Assembly: GCA_935421135.1 (NCBI GenBank)
Contig: OW285187.1
Location: 18,848,429-18,912,428 of the forward strand
Length of the DNA: 64,000 bases
Direction of reading: 5' to 3'
DNA from: Bugulina stolonifera
Taxonomy: Eukaryota > Bryozoa > Gymnolaemata > Cheilostomatida > Bugulidae
Positions 14,250 through 25,599 of this stretch are shown piece by piece; the stretch's first letter is position 1, and each line of letters starts with the position of its first letter. The position numbers were made by a program, and so were the translations under genes. Below the pieces are notes generated by a model. That model did not search any database, was not told the origin of the DNA, and saw only the letters and a program-made list of their open reading frames with translations.

Positions 14250-14630
14250 TTTTTAACAAACTTTTGTTATGGCCGACCTAATTTGTGTCTGCCCTCGGCC
14301 ACCATCTTGTTGTGCAATTTCCGGACGACGCTACGTCGGCTTTTTACCAGAACTATGTTCTAGAAGTTAGAATACTATATAGAGCCAGTGGCCTTTACTG
14401 TCATTGTCTCAGTTAACGCTTGGATTTCAATAAAGACACTTCTATACTACTTATACAGAGTCTTCTCTCGTAGTACAGGTTAGTTCCAGCTGATAAAGTC
14501 TTCGACCTTGATGCCCGAACAACCTCCTAGGACTGAACATACTCATTCTCAAGTATAGCAACAAGCATTGACTGGGGACCACCTGGGTCGTCTTGGTTAA
14601 CTCATTGACTACAAGTACCTGTCGACCTTC
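14250..14630 (+). mobile_element. LTR-like repeat, copy A
   Basis: Contains a GGCCGACCT...CTCGGCCACC block, a TATA-like ACTATATAGAG at about 14,374, AATAAA at about 14,430, then ACAGAGTCTTCTCT and a GACTGAACATACTC block. The same ordered blocks recur, diverged, at 16,405-16,715. Promoter plus polyadenylation signal within 80 bp suggests an LTR (solo LTR or short terminal-repeat element), but I could not define TG...CA ends or a target-site duplication. Confidence 0.4.
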
Positions 14631-15389
14631 CATGTAATGACGAAGGCCCGCCTCAAACATCCTGGGTTATGGATAATAATTATAATAATGTGGTGTTTTA
14701 GATTCACTCACATATGCTGACACTTTATATAACTGCCTGACAATGACCTGTATTGCTCACCTTGTTACTGGCTGGTTTATCTATAGCATATGACTGTTTA
14801 CGCTAATTATGCCTGTCTAAACTTACCCACTATTGTTTGCAGTGCTTTTTTGTAGGGGGCTCTCTGGGCTTCCGGGAGTCCCCTCAAAAATCATGGTTTG
14901 TTGTGGGGGCTTCCGAGAGCCCTCTCAACAAATTGCCATGTACATGTTACCTGGTACATGTATTATGTTAAGAAGCTATGGTGAACCTCAATGTTGGCTC
15001 ATGATTCCAGACTATATAACGTACATGTATGTATTGTAGTGAGCAGCCAGCTAAGGAGAATAGCTAACCTTGCATGTGTTACTAAACTGAATGTGCTTTA
15101 AAGGGCCAACCCAATGTATTAGTGAATGATATGTATGTTTTTACCATTCCCTCTCCCCCCCCCACCCCCCGACTTGTCACATAGGACCGACCGCTGTACC
15201 TTGGCTCTCAGGTGCCCACAGTTACATGTATGTCCTAGTTGTCCTTCCCACCACTCCGCCAAACTATGTGTGTTATAAGGAACGATTGACAGCTATTTTA
15301 CGTAATTAAAGTATAAACACATTTATTTTATTTTTCCCTGAGTTAATATGATTTATTACGGTTTTTAATAACATTTATTTGAGCATCCA

Positions 15390-15745
15390 TGATGCTGTAT
15401 AATTTGGTATGGGACCGACCCCTGGAAGGCCGATAAACCACTTTCGGTCCTTCCCACATGACTACAAGTGTACGCAAGAACTTTACAATATACATGTAAC
15501 ATCTCAACGGCAGCAAGAAACCAAAACGAGCTGCGAGATAAAGCATTTAGCTTGAATGAGGAGGTTATCAAGATTGGCGCGATTGGTGGCGATTAGCTTG
15601 AGAACTATAAAAGCTGTGCGGAACTCTTTCAATAGCCTCTCTTCTTAGAGACAGTATAGCCTCTAACTCATTTATACATTCGGTCCTCCACTGGAGTTAT
15701 TTGTGCCCAGACCCTATGTTATGTTATGCTATGACATGGTGGAGA
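15390..15745 (+). mobile_element. LTR-like repeat, related GACCGACCCCT family
   Basis: Carries GGGACCGACCCCT at about 15,411, a TATA-like CTATAAAAGC at about 15,605, TCTTCTTAGAGAC, and ends near GCTATGACA followed by TGGTGGAGAAAAGG, which could be a primer-binding site. GACCGACC words also occur at 14,210 and 15,184. The left end is undefined. It could be the 5' LTR of a lost retrotransposon. Confidence 0.3.
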
Positions 15746-15934
15746 AAAGGGAGGTACAGTGCAATTGACGAAAATGCCAAATGCCAAACAGCATAACAGG
15801 GATGAACAATTCCCTATTGTCTGGGAAATCTTAGCAAGATAACTTTAATCACTTATATGTATAGGATGATTCGTATGCAAGGAATTTGTCTTTTGAGCAA
15901 TCAGAGACTTGTTTGACATCCATGAAAATACCAG

Positions 15935-16026
15935 TTCCTCACCGGGTTTGAATCCGGGACCTCTACGACATCTAATCGCCTAGCACAGTGAGCGGACCCT
16001 ACTACCACTGCACCAGCTCAGCAACC
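15935..16026 (-). repeat. tRNA-derived SINE head
   Basis: On the minus strand, TGGTGCAGTGG (15,005-offset base 16,005-16,015) matches a pol III A box and GATTCAAACCC (15,944-15,954) matches a B box, about 50 bp apart as in tRNA. The flanking stems pair poorly, so it is a SINE head or tRNA relic rather than a functional tRNA. It resembles two further tRNA-like heads at about 29.4 and 31.1 kb in orientation and layout, not clearly in body sequence. Confidence 0.55.
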
Positions 16027-16404
16027 TTATAAAAGGAAGGTTTGCCAGGCAGCAGTAGATATGCTCCGAGCCAACTGCACACATACTGTATTACGGCCTC
16101 CTTGTTATATATTCCGCAAAACATTTGACCATGAGTTCTATAATAATGTCAAGCAAATGCAGTCGGAGTGCGATGTAGCATGTGTGAAGGTGAGAGCAGG
16201 AAGGGAATCTGAAATATGTAGGGAGCCCCCACAACTAATCTTACAAAAAAAAGCACTGATTGTTTGTATCATGCAATCATGTGAAACCTTATTATACTAA
16301 GTATTTTCTATGTTGGAAATCTATTAGAAATAAGGCCAACGTGTCGGAATATGCTGGTTTTGATATACATGTATAATACGTTTCTCATGATTACAAGCAT
16401 CTTT

Positions 16405-16720
16405 TATAACGGCCAACCGTTTTTAGGTCGGACCTCGGCCGTTTGCCACCGTTTTCTTACACAATTTCCTGGGCGGTACTATATCGTCCCGCCCGATTCT
16501 CTATCTCTACCGGAACCGGTTTTAGTATAAAGGTGAGAGCATTTTGCTGTACAAATCAGTTGATGATTAGACTAATAAAGTCACATCTGCCAACTCAACC
16601 TTACAGAGTCTTCTCTTTGAGAGAGGTAGTTCCAGCCTTGGTCCCCTTGGACCACTCGCCCAAACTCATGCTCGACTGAACATACTCTTTCATGAGCACT
16701 AGCATCAGGCAACTATAAGT
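16405..16720 (+). mobile_element. LTR-like repeat, copy B
   Basis: Diverged copy of the repeat at 14,250-14,630: GGCCAACCG...GGTCGGACCTCGGCC, TATA-like AGTATAAAGG at about 16,525, AATAAAG at about 16,574, ACAGAGTCTTCTCT, GTAGTTCCAGC, then GACTGAACATACTC. The order of blocks is the same as in copy A. Nothing recognizable lies between 16,720 and the rhophilin 3' UTR. Confidence 0.4.
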
Positions 16721-16945
16721 GCATAAGCTACTACATACTGTTCAACTCTTTATGTAATGCTGGAAGCATAGCTTGGTCGACCACTCCCCACACTCATGGC
16801 ACCGTGTGTACTCGTCAGCAGAAACATTACAATAATATATTATACTTGTCAAGATAAAGCTTCTATTAGCATAAAATTCCTATGACGCAAAGTGGTCTTA
16901 AAATTTTGGCCATTAGTGTATGCCCTTAGTCTGAACGACACAAAA

Positions 16946-17323
16946 TTTATTTTAAAAGATTTTACATGTCATCACAGAAAGAGATTGTTAAGTAAACATG
17001 AAGAATAATTAGTGTGCTTGAATAGATTGTAATTACAGCCCAATTATGGGATTCATTAAAAATGGAACATACTAGAGTCAAAACACTTGGAAATGTATAA
17101 GAACAGTTAGATATACATGTGTATAAAATTAATATAGAACTGCAAATTTTGTGCAATCCCAGAACCACAACGCAGGAAAATACAAAGAAATAGCAGATTA
17201 CAGCTGCAATGTTATCAATCCAGCAGCTGTGTGGAAGCCCTTGGCATAACCTGCAGTAGTATTCAGCAAGTTTTTTAAAAATATCGTTCAGGAATGTTAC
17301 ATGTCATTTTCTCATTTTTTTCT
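16946..17323 (-). promoter_or_regulatory. Rhophilin 3' UTR with AATAAA signal
   Basis: Minus-strand sequence downstream of the rhophilin stop codon. The first good polyadenylation hexamer, AATAAA (complement of TTTATT), is at 16,946-16,951, giving a 3' UTR of about 400 nt. The cleavage site was not identified. Confidence 0.45.
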
Positions 17324-17575
17324 TCAAGTTCCAGTCATAGTGTCAGATAATTGCCGCATATCAGTAGAGCACTCTATTTGCTTGGTTGCTCGAGCGCTAC
17401 CACTGTCAGCAATCTGCAGGGAAGGCAGAAGAGTTGAATCCATTTTTTTTACTACTGTTAGTGCAAGTAGTTCTCCACTGCTCAGTATCATAGACTTCAA
17501 TTTTCTCAGACCAGCACACTTAACATTGATGCCATTTACGCCTATTATTATGTCTCCCGATTTTAGACCTTCTCC
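17324..17575 (-). CDS. RHPN: Rhophilin terminal exon (exon 8 of those visible): second half of PDZ domain and C-terminus
   Basis: This 252-nt exon starts after an AAACAG acceptor in phase 0 and ends at TGA (17,324-17,326), giving 83 residues. It opens with the GLKSGDIIIGVNGINV core of a PDZ domain (the loop and helix after the carboxylate-binding strand) and continues through a LRKLKSMI helix to LLALTVV, the last PDZ strand. About 38 residues of low-complexity tail follow. Joined to the exon at 24,743-24,892 it completes one PDZ domain without a gap. In known rhophilins the PDZ follows the BRO1 domain and binds partners at membrane or cytoskeleton. The tail is shorter than in vertebrate rhophilin-2; an alternative downstream exon cannot be excluded. 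Confidence 0.85.
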   Translation of the reverse strand, partial: GEGLKSGDIIIGVNGINVKCAGLRKLKSMILSSGELLALTVVKKMDSTLLPSLQIADSGSARATKQIECSTDMRQLSDTMTGT

Positions 17576-17989
17576 CTGTTTAAAACACAGTTAATTGGTG
17601 TTATAGTGTACAACATGCATTGAACAAGAAGTCAGGCAGTTTATTACACAATTAACAATTCATAACATTTCTTCACCTCATGAGTAGCTTCTTCACAGAG
17701 ATAGTTTACACCTGTTTCGTAACAAACTTATCGTTTGAATTATGAATTACAAGCAAATTTTCAATGTTTCGAACTAACAATACAGTACTATGCACTGGTT
17801 GTACTGTACTACCAGACAGATTATTGAAGTTCTGCTTCACTCATAGCTCCAAAAGCTAAACAATGAGATAGCTTTAGTGGATATGCAGGAAACTGGTTAC
17901 TTTGCTTTTGGACTGCAGGTGGCTGGGTCGCATAGATTACTACCATAGATGGACACGCAAGTGTAACTTTGTTTTGTAGAATATGGTGT

Positions 17990-18280
17990 ACCAGCATTGA
18001 TGCTTTGCATCCTGCTGATCATTGGAATCGCTTGCTTCGCAAGCGTGGGTCTTCCTGTACACCATAAGGTATGCTGCCATGCACAATACCTATGATCCGA
18101 CTGTTGCCTTAGCACATTGCACATTGTGTTGATTATGGGTAGCTTGATAATATCAACATGCCCTGGGTCCTCATGCACAGTCCAGTAGTTATACAAACAA
18201 TTATATTGATGATGACCCGACTGTTGCAGTAGCACTTTCATGTTGCTTATAAGTGGCTTGATATTACCCTAAAAGCAGAA
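17990..18280 (+). repeat. Two to three copies of a ~110-bp dispersed tandem repeat
   Basis: Units share CTGGGTCCTCATGCACAGTC, a TTATA-rich middle, TGATGACCCGACTGTTGCAG and GTGGCTTGATATTA. The same unit makes a larger array at 19,665-20,500 on the same strand. It lies in rhophilin intron 7. Confidence 0.7.
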
Positions 18281-18596
18281 TTCTTTCACGTAAGAAAGTT
18301 TCGGAGCCAGCTAGTATTGAAGCAATTTGCAATGGAAATTATTTGTGTGTTTTGTCCATTGCGAAATTTGAAATTTTTCTGTTAACTTAATGTATAAACA
18401 GTTTATGTTCATAACTAGTGTGTAGCTACAAAATTCATTAAATGCTACTAGTATTTTATCTAATGAAATATGTGCTACTAAATATCGGTAGTGCTTTTGA
18501 ATTCTATCTATTAAAAAAATTGATTGACTAAATATTTATTAATACAAGAAATTCTTACTTTTAAAAGATCAAGGGAGATCATATAACTAAAGACGA

Positions 18597-19262
18597 AACG
18601 GTTTACGATCTACGGTTTACGGTCTACGGTTTACGGTCTGCCATCCTCCAATCAGATTTGGGGTCGAAAATTGGGACGATTCATATATGTTGCAATGCTG
18701 CCGGTCAGCATCTCGGCTCCGGGTGGCGCTAGGACCTTGGGACCGGGTTCCCCTACATCGCTGCCGGGGTGGGTCCCTAGCCTTAGGCCCTCGGACCCGA
18801 CATAGGGTGGGGTGGGTGCTCGACCCACCCCACCCGCGAAATAAGTGTTAGAACTCAGGCTATGCCGACAGCGAAGATCCTCTTAGAGACTTGATTTATA
18901 TATGTTACAATGCTGCCGGTGAGGATCTTGGTTCCGGGTGGTGCTAGGACTTTGGAACCGGGTCCCCAGGCATCGCTGCCGGGGCAGGGCCGTAGCCTTA
19001 GGCCTTCAACCCTGACCAAGGGCGGGGTGGGTACCCGACCCACTCCACCCGACTCTTTGGTGTTGGAACTCGGGCTATGGACTTAGAGTTGTCTTCTTAA
19101 TGCAAGGGAGCGCAACTCCTTATGGAATCACTGTAACATGCCCGCGCCACCAGAGGTCATGCACATGCATGACCACAGCACATGAACACAAGCCATCATT
19201 ACACGCAAGCAACTAATGTAGTGAGACTTGCGTCGCAGACCAAGCACGAAGTGCTTGTAACT
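18597..19262. repeat. GC-rich dimeric repeat element, copy 1
   Basis: It begins with a short tandem of TACGGTTTACGGTC, then two monomers about 213 bp apart. Each contains ATATATGTT(G/A)CAATGCTGCCGG, a TCGG(C/T)TCCGGGTGG(C/T)GCTAGGAC block, CATCGCTGCCGGGG and GACCCAC(C/T)CCACCCG. The tail includes GAACTCGGGCTATGGACTT and a GCAAGC...GCTTGC-type hairpin. It is much more GC-rich than its surroundings, and the same dimer is at 60,695-61,625. ORFs inside it are not conserved between copies. It looks like a non-coding dispersed element of unknown class. Confidence 0.75.
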
Positions 19263-19664
19263 CCTATTCTACTAATTTCTAACAAAAATGGGAGTGTATT
19301 ATGTAGAGTCGGAGTCGTCTTTTCTTCTATATAAGTAATAGTGATTATTACCAAATGTGAAGTTTTCTCCCCTTAATATTTAAGTTAATTCGTTTTTGCA
19401 ATTTTTGCTGTGTTATAATATGATATTTCTGAGTTAAAATAATACAATATTAAAACCTTCATTTGACTATACAAACTTCTCCAGTTTTATATGAAAACCT
19501 TTATTGATCATGTAAACCAAAATCTTAAACACCTGTCTGTTTCAATAAAAATTTGTTGATATTATAGTTAGGAAGAAGATTTTAATAGCGAGTGATATTG
19601 TTCGCGAGTTTGTCACACGTGGAAATCGCGAAAGTAAAAACTCACGAACTGTATCTGCTTTTAG

Positions 19665-20500
19665 GGTATATTGAGAACAAGCCTGGGTCCTCATGCACAG
19701 CCCAACAGTTATACATATAACTGTACTGATAATGACCCGACTGTTGCAGTAACACATTACACATTATGTCGCCTATGGGTGGCTTGATGATATTGAGAAC
19801 AAGCCTGTGTCCCCATGCACAGTCTAATAATTATACACATTACATTGATAATGACTCTATTGTTGCAGTAACACATTTGTGTTGCCTATATATCCCCATG
19901 CACAGTCTAATAGTTGTGTATACAGCTGCATTGATAATGACCCGACTGTTGCAGTAACACATTGGTGTTGCTCAGGGGTGGCTTGACATTGTATTGTAAA
20001 CAAGCCTGGGTCCCAAGAACAGTCCGATAGTTATACATATACATGTACATGTAGCTATATTGATAGTGACCCTATTGTTGCAGTGACACATAGATGTATT
20101 TTGTGTAACCTATGAATGGCCTGATATTATGTTAACAAGCTTGTGTCCCTATCCACAGTCTAATAGTTATGTACATGTATAACTACATGTATATTGATGA
20201 TGACACCACTGTCACAGTATGTTATGCTGCTTATGGATGGCTTGACATTATATTGTGAACAAGCCTGTGTCCCTATGAATAAGTACAGTCTAAGACATAT
20301 TGATAATTATCTGTCTGTTGCAGTAACACAACCTGTGTTGTTTATAATGGCTTGATGTTATATGAGCAAGCCTCGGCTTTATCTAGCAACCTATATTATT
20401 GATGTGGCCAACTGTCAAGCAACACAATGTGCCATTTACTGGGTGGCATGATATTATATTATGAAAAAGCCTCCGTTCTGTAGCACAGTTTAATTGCTAT
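19665..20500 (+). repeat. Tandem array of ~110-150-bp repeat, about 7 diverged units
   Basis: Each unit has AAGCCTG(G/T)GTCC...ATGCACAGTC, a TTATACA..TGTA stretch, TTGATAATGACCCGACTGTT, GCAGTAACACA and GGCTTGA(T/C)ATT. Units diverge progressively toward 20,500 and differ in length because of ACATGTA insertions. It is the same family as 17,990-18,280. Confidence 0.75.
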
Positions 20501-22220
20501 AATAGAGATGGCAAGAGTGCGAGAGCAACCAGCCTCTCTTCCGGATTGCTGGATGTTTCATATAAATTATTTATATAATATTGACTAAGACTATGCTACA
20601 CCATGAAGCACTACGCAGTTTAGTTTCCGTTTATAGCATGAACAGGATTGTCTGTTAAATAGAGTAGCTGCAGCCGGCCTGGTTATATAGCCATTGAATA
20701 CGATTATCTTGCAATGTCGTATGATAGCCAGTAATGAATCTAAGGTTATAATTGGCAAAGATGACTGGTGTCATCAACAGACAAGCTGGGCAGGTAGATT
20801 GTTCTTTGCTGGACTCTATGTGAGAATGACAGAATTTGATAAATATTACATCAAGGATCACGAGTTCAAAAAATCAATGTCTTCAAGTGAAGATTCATAT
20901 TACTGTCGTAGTTAGTGTTGGGTAAATCCTTGTTCTCTAACTGAAATGATAGTGTTTGCCAACATACATTGGTTTGTACAGGAACAGGGTTTGGCTGCTA
21001 TAATAATGAATGATCACCTGCAAATAATCAAATGATTGGTGACAATTTCTTATATAGGAATTTAACAAAAGTGATGAAAAATAAAAAAGCTATTGGCTTG
21101 AAGAGATCATTCTCAGAAACAATTGGTGACACTGCAAAACACAATGGAAGTGAGCTGTGTTAAAAAAAAACTATTTATATGTATAAGGAAGATGGAGACA
21201 ACTCCACAGAATATAATGGCAAAACAATAATTCACCTTGTACTGTAATTGCTTGAAGTTCTGGAAATATTGACGAATGACAGATGTATGACACATTCTGT
21301 GTGGTAATAAACCTTTTACGCTTCCAAATCATTTTTACCATAGCTGAAAGAATCATAAAATAATGTCTTATGCAATAAAAGGTCTTCGGATAATGGGCTT
21401 TATAGTCTACTCTTGGTCAGCACATATCAGTTGTTTTCCTGGTTATAAGCTTGACAATTAATTGAAAAAAGTTGGTCTTTTAATTACATGTAGTGTACCT
21501 TGTTAAGTACAAACAACCTGAAATGAAAAAAAAAGAAAAAAACTTAAAGGTTTAATTTGCATTGGATTCCTTGGCTGTTTTGTGACATCAAGTGAACTGT
21601 GTACTATTGGTTGCAGTAGTGTTGTGAAGTTGACAATACCCTAGGTTTATTTCAGAGCATAGGCTGTACCAGTATTATGGGCTGCACCTGGAATGTTCAG
21701 ATTAATAAAAAATATATAATGATTTGGTTAGATGCTATGAATATAATGGTAAAAAAAGATGTTGCAAGATATTGCTCTAAAGTTATTTGTTACAAATATA
21801 AAGGGAAAGGTCTTGGTCTAGACTCTAAATGAGACAGTGGGTAGTGTTCCAGAGAGTAGCAGCAGAATGGTTACAGAGTGAAAGATGTACGTAGCATGAT
21901 TGCCAGTGCTTCTACACCTCACAGTTCTTCCTGGTTGTGATACTCGCAGGTCTTGACATTGGGTGCTAGGAGTCTTGTGGGCTCCCAGACTTCAGCAGAG
22001 GGTAGTAATAGAGTACATGTTTTGTTGTTTAGTAATTGTGCATGTATAATTATCCATAATGCATAGTGTTCAACATCCTTTTAATCTTGAGTTTTGGGGA
22101 AGGTGTTTCACATTTAGAGACATGTTTAATCCTTTGTTGGAATTAGGAAATATCCCATAGTTAAGTGAAGTTTGTGTATATGTATATTCAAATGGGTTGA
22201 GAAGAGCTTAAAACACAAAT
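20501..22220. other. AT-rich intronic stretch
   Basis: Part of rhophilin intron 7. ORFs of 60-75 codons occur (for example 20,694-20,915, plus strand), but none has a recognizable motif or splice context. I see no clear repeat or RNA gene. Confidence 0.5.
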
Positions 22221-22224
22221 ATGC

Positions 22225-22690
22225 TTGTATGTCTGTTTACATTGGCATGGAAGCCTCACCGAAGAAAGGGCATGTGAGATTAGCAGAATTGAGGAATTGC
22301 ACGAGAGAGTAAAGGCCCAGTGGTGTAAAGGTAGGAGGACAGCTCATAAGGAAGTAGGATTACAACACATGATTGAGGTCACAAATAGAGTGGTAAAGGG
22401 ATATAGAATGCTAATAAAAGTCAAAAAGAGAGCAAGTACCATTCATATAATAATGGTAAGAAAACAGCTGGAATGGGTAAACAACTCCAAGCATCTTGGA
22501 AGCACACAATTAAGCAAGGAGAGTGATAGCTAAGAACATTTGAAAAAAAGGATTCTTTTCACATGTTGTTTAAGACCCAACCTGAGGAAACGACTGAAGT
22601 ATTTTTGGCCTGTGTTTATGTATGAGAAGCAAACGTAGAGACAGGGCGGAACAGAATAGAGGCATTTGAGATGTGTACACTAGTGCTGCA
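22225..22690 (+). pseudogene. LINE reverse-transcriptase C-terminal relic
   Basis: The open frame 22,225-22,533 ends with (R)KQLEWVNNSKHLGS, matching the conserved xxLExVxxFKYLGS segment found after the catalytic palm in many non-LTR reverse transcriptases. The following DNA, in shifted frames, encodes LRKRLK and NRIEAFEM, equivalent to the thumb-side segments LRxxLxxxxxxxxLYGxExW and RLxAFExW. Stops and frameshifts break it. It is intronic and presumably dead. The family cannot be assigned more precisely. Confidence 0.55.
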
Positions 22691-22839
22691 CGGTGTTTCG
22701 GTCTCATTCAGTTGTTTTCCTTTCGGTTCAAAAACCGCCAAAATCTAAAATGCAAACCGACACCGAATGTGGCGGTGCGGTTCTATTCAGTTTTAGAACT
22801 CCAACCGTGCCTGGTCTCTTAGCGCACCCACTTTCGATA

Positions 22840-23255
22840 ATGGCTGGCGTTGAAAACACGTCAATTCATGCTATGCTTCTTTCAATCCTTAGAATTTAAT
22901 GCCATCCTTGGAATTTATACTTGGCTGCAGCCATAATATTAGGCCTATTGCTCAGTGGTTATTTATAATTGTAGTTTCACTCGATTAAAGCAGTTATGAC
23001 CGCATATTATTATAAATAATTACATGTTTAATAATTGCTGACCATTAAACGGAATGAAAATGGCCACCATTATTGTGCTTCTTTTAATCCTTACAATTCG
23101 ATGTCATTCTTGGAATACAGACTTAGCTGCAGCCATCAATGTCACCCAGTGAGGGTTTACTGTAGTTTTCATTCAATTCTAGTTGCGTATTGTTATAAAT
23201 AATTAATATTTAATTGTTGCAAATTATTAAACGAAATGAAAATGTCGGCCATTTC
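22840..23255 (+). repeat. Two-copy diverged tandem duplication, ~200-bp unit
   Basis: The two units run about 22,840-23,050 and 23,055-23,255. They share ATGGC(T/C)(G/A)CC-type starts, a TGCTTCTTT(C/T)AATCCTTA block, CTTGGAAT, CTTGGCTGCAGCCAT, TATTATAAATAATTA and ATTAAACG(G/A)AATGAAAATG. The segment just upstream (about 22,680-22,760, GTGCTGCACGGTGTTTCGG) could be a hAT-like terminus, but no matching right end was found. Confidence 0.5.
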
Positions 23256-23779
23256 CGGTAAGAGATGTTTGGATAAGTGTATTGAAGAATCAGGATTTAT
23301 TGAAGCTTCTCATCAAGGGAATAATAAAACGCAAAAGCCTCAGAGGGAGAATGATGATGCTACATGTAGATGGTATTAGAAATAGAATAGAGACAGCTTA
23401 AGAAATGATGGAGAGGAGTAGATTGAGGGACCCATCCTAGTAATAACATTAGTCCATGAAAGTACTATTTAAGGCAGAGTGCCTGCTTACTCTTGCCCAA
23501 CTGCATACAGAACAGAGTTAATGAGTCAATTATATAAAACAGTTTCTGGTACACATTTTAATGTTACTGAACCTCTTTAATAGCAAAACTGTCCTTCATT
23601 TGGACATGTTAAAGACTGCAATATGCAAAGCGCTAGGACTATTCATTATTCGCCTTAGGTGTGAAGCGGTGTTTTGAATTAAAAAAGCTATTGGTTTTTA
23701 AATCGAAAGTGGTCAAAGCCAAACACCAAATAACTGGAAACTGTTACTGCAACAAGAATAAGTATACTTCCTTTGCAGG

Positions 23780-24169
23780 GTACTTCAGCCAATACTGGCA
23801 TCAGGATATGAACCTAGTAGACTGATAACAGAGAACATATGCATATGGCTTGGGAATTTGGGTACCGGCTTTTCCCTTGAGATTTGTATTAATTTTAATG
23901 AAAAAGTGAAAGTAGAAGAGAATAGCAAAGTTAGCTTAGAAGTTCGAAGCTGTGACTACTTTACTCCAATGCTAAAAGCAGACAAGCACATGGAAATATA
24001 TTGTGTTGAGAACAAAAAATATTCTACAGCAACAATCTATATTAATATTTTACTTTTGGGCTGCAAAAAAGAACATGACACACTGTTAACCATAACTAGA
24101 ACTGGAGTTAATAGCTATGCACTTGTTTTAGATTTTACCAGGGAAAATATCGATTCCCTTGTTTTGTGA
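23780..24169 (+). other. Unassigned 130-codon open frame with an acceptor-like start
   Basis: An open frame begins right after TTTGCAG at 23,773-23,779 and runs to TGA at 24,167. The product has alternating hydrophobic strands and four cysteines, but I recognize no family. It is on the plus strand inside rhophilin intron 7. It could be a transposon relic, a nested-gene exon or chance. Confidence 0.2.
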
Positions 24170-24445
24170 CGGATAGGGGATAAAGAGTCATTGTCTACTT
24201 TCAAAACTAGCCAGATCGAAACCTGAATACATACATGTACATGTACTAGTATATTGCACATCAAAAATGTCTTGATATGTTGTTCCAACGAGCAAGCTAC
24301 CACCAGCGTACCGAGTATTTACATAGCAATCTAGTAAATCTACATGTGAACTAGCAGGGAAAGCGGTCATTCAGACGCAAGATTGAGATCAGTTTGAGAA
24401 TTGATAATTCATGCAGTGGTATTGCACTTCAAAGTAGCGATGGTA

Positions 24446-24620
24446 TAAGGCATATTCGAATATTGCACGGGTTCATATCAAGGGTTGACCTCAAGCAGCG
24501 TTTAATAAACCAAATGTAATGTGAACATTAGGCACGACCAATGCTTGTTGTAAAGGGACCCCACTGTAATAATAAATATTAGTAGCAGGCACTTCTAGCT
24601 GAGCGTGCTAGAACACAGGG
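24446..24620. repeat. MITE-like fragment related to the element at 35.66 kb
   Basis: AGGCATATTCGAATATTGCACGG is followed by blocks resembling AGGC(G/A)(T/C)GAC(T/C)AATGCTTG and AAGGGA(A/C)(A/C)CC, in the order seen at 35,659-35,800. Ends are not defined. Confidence 0.3.
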
Positions 24621-24742
24621 TATTACTGAATAAGATTAATTCATTCATCAATTTTATGCTATTTATTCAGCGTGCACGTGCAATTTCCAAATATGCCTAC
24701 AGACTAGGTATGTAGAGCAAGGGAGAGTATGGGTAATAATAC

Positions 24743-24892
24743 CTCAGCTGAACTGCCTGTTTGTATCTCCACTACAATACTTGGCAACTCTCCTTTTATC
24801 GTGAACCCAAACCCGTTTTTGTCATCTTTGGTCAGCTGAAGCTTTCGTGGCGAGGTCCACTCATGTTGACTGGAGAACACTGATATGGGTCC
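24743..24892 (-). CDS. RHPN: Rhophilin exon 7: linker and first half of PDZ domain
   Basis: This 150-nt exon (50 codons, phase 0 at both ends) lies between an AAAACAG acceptor and a GAG|GTATTA donor. It encodes GPISVFSSQHEWTSPR, which matches the conserved LGPLSVFS linker before the PDZ in rhophilins, then the PDZ start with GFGFTIKG as the carboxylate-binding GLGF-type loop, and ends at GSSAE. Splicing to 17,575 gives GSSAE-GEGLKSGD, a normal PDZ turn. The exon boundary in the middle of the PDZ and the uniform phase 0 support the model. Confidence 0.9.
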
Positions 24893-25590
24893 CTGTTTTA
24901 ATAGATACACAGCAGGTTAAATATATCGAATCATTTAAACATTATATTGTACTTAGCATTAGATACTTGTCCCAGAGAGTTGGTACACTCTACACTTCCC
25001 ATAGCATCTACAATCGGTTAATGCAAATGAAGTCTGAATTAAAGCTACAGCTAATACACAAACAGTAAACAGGACACCCAATATTTGGCTTTCAACACCC
25101 AATGTTACAGAATTAGCTGACTTACACTATGGACCTACAGTCATGCAATAACTATTCACAGTACAGAAGTTTAATGAAATATACTGTGTCTAAATCAAGA
25201 CTGTTGCCATAACGCTTGTGCTTTGGCATACTGGACGCTGGATTTTATTAACGTGATGCTAATTTAACGTTTTAACGGGTGGATTAGACTCTTTAAAAAT
25301 AATTTGTATTAATAAACTGTTAGTTAACCATATTCAAGTGTTGCTTTTATGAGCTGCAGCACTAAAGCATTACCGCTGTTGAGTAAATCAAATTGTAATC
25401 AGCAGCGCTACAGTATTACTGCGGTTGATTAAATAAAATAGTAATTAAGGTAATATAGTTGCTTTTACTAAGTAATAAATTCTTACTTGGCTTTTTTATT
25501 TGCTTTTTTATTTAAGAAAAACATACTCATTTGAATTAGACTTACTGTAGTACATACAGTAGTAACTCTATGTTATAGTAGTCGTAGCAC
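24893..25590. other. Intronic DNA, no feature seen
   Basis: AT-rich part of rhophilin intron 6. ORFs here are short and lack motifs. I see no repeat with a second copy in the window. Confidence 0.5.
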
Positions 25591-25599
25591 AGACATACT

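Noticed and set aside
17301..17594. 97-codon plus-strand ORF
   Set aside because: It is the antisense shadow of the rhophilin PDZ exon, which has splice sites and matching phase.
22680..22760. hAT transposon left terminus (GTGCTGCACGGTGTTTCGG)
   Set aside because: Suggestive wording of a hAT end, but no inverted partner or 8-bp target duplication was found.
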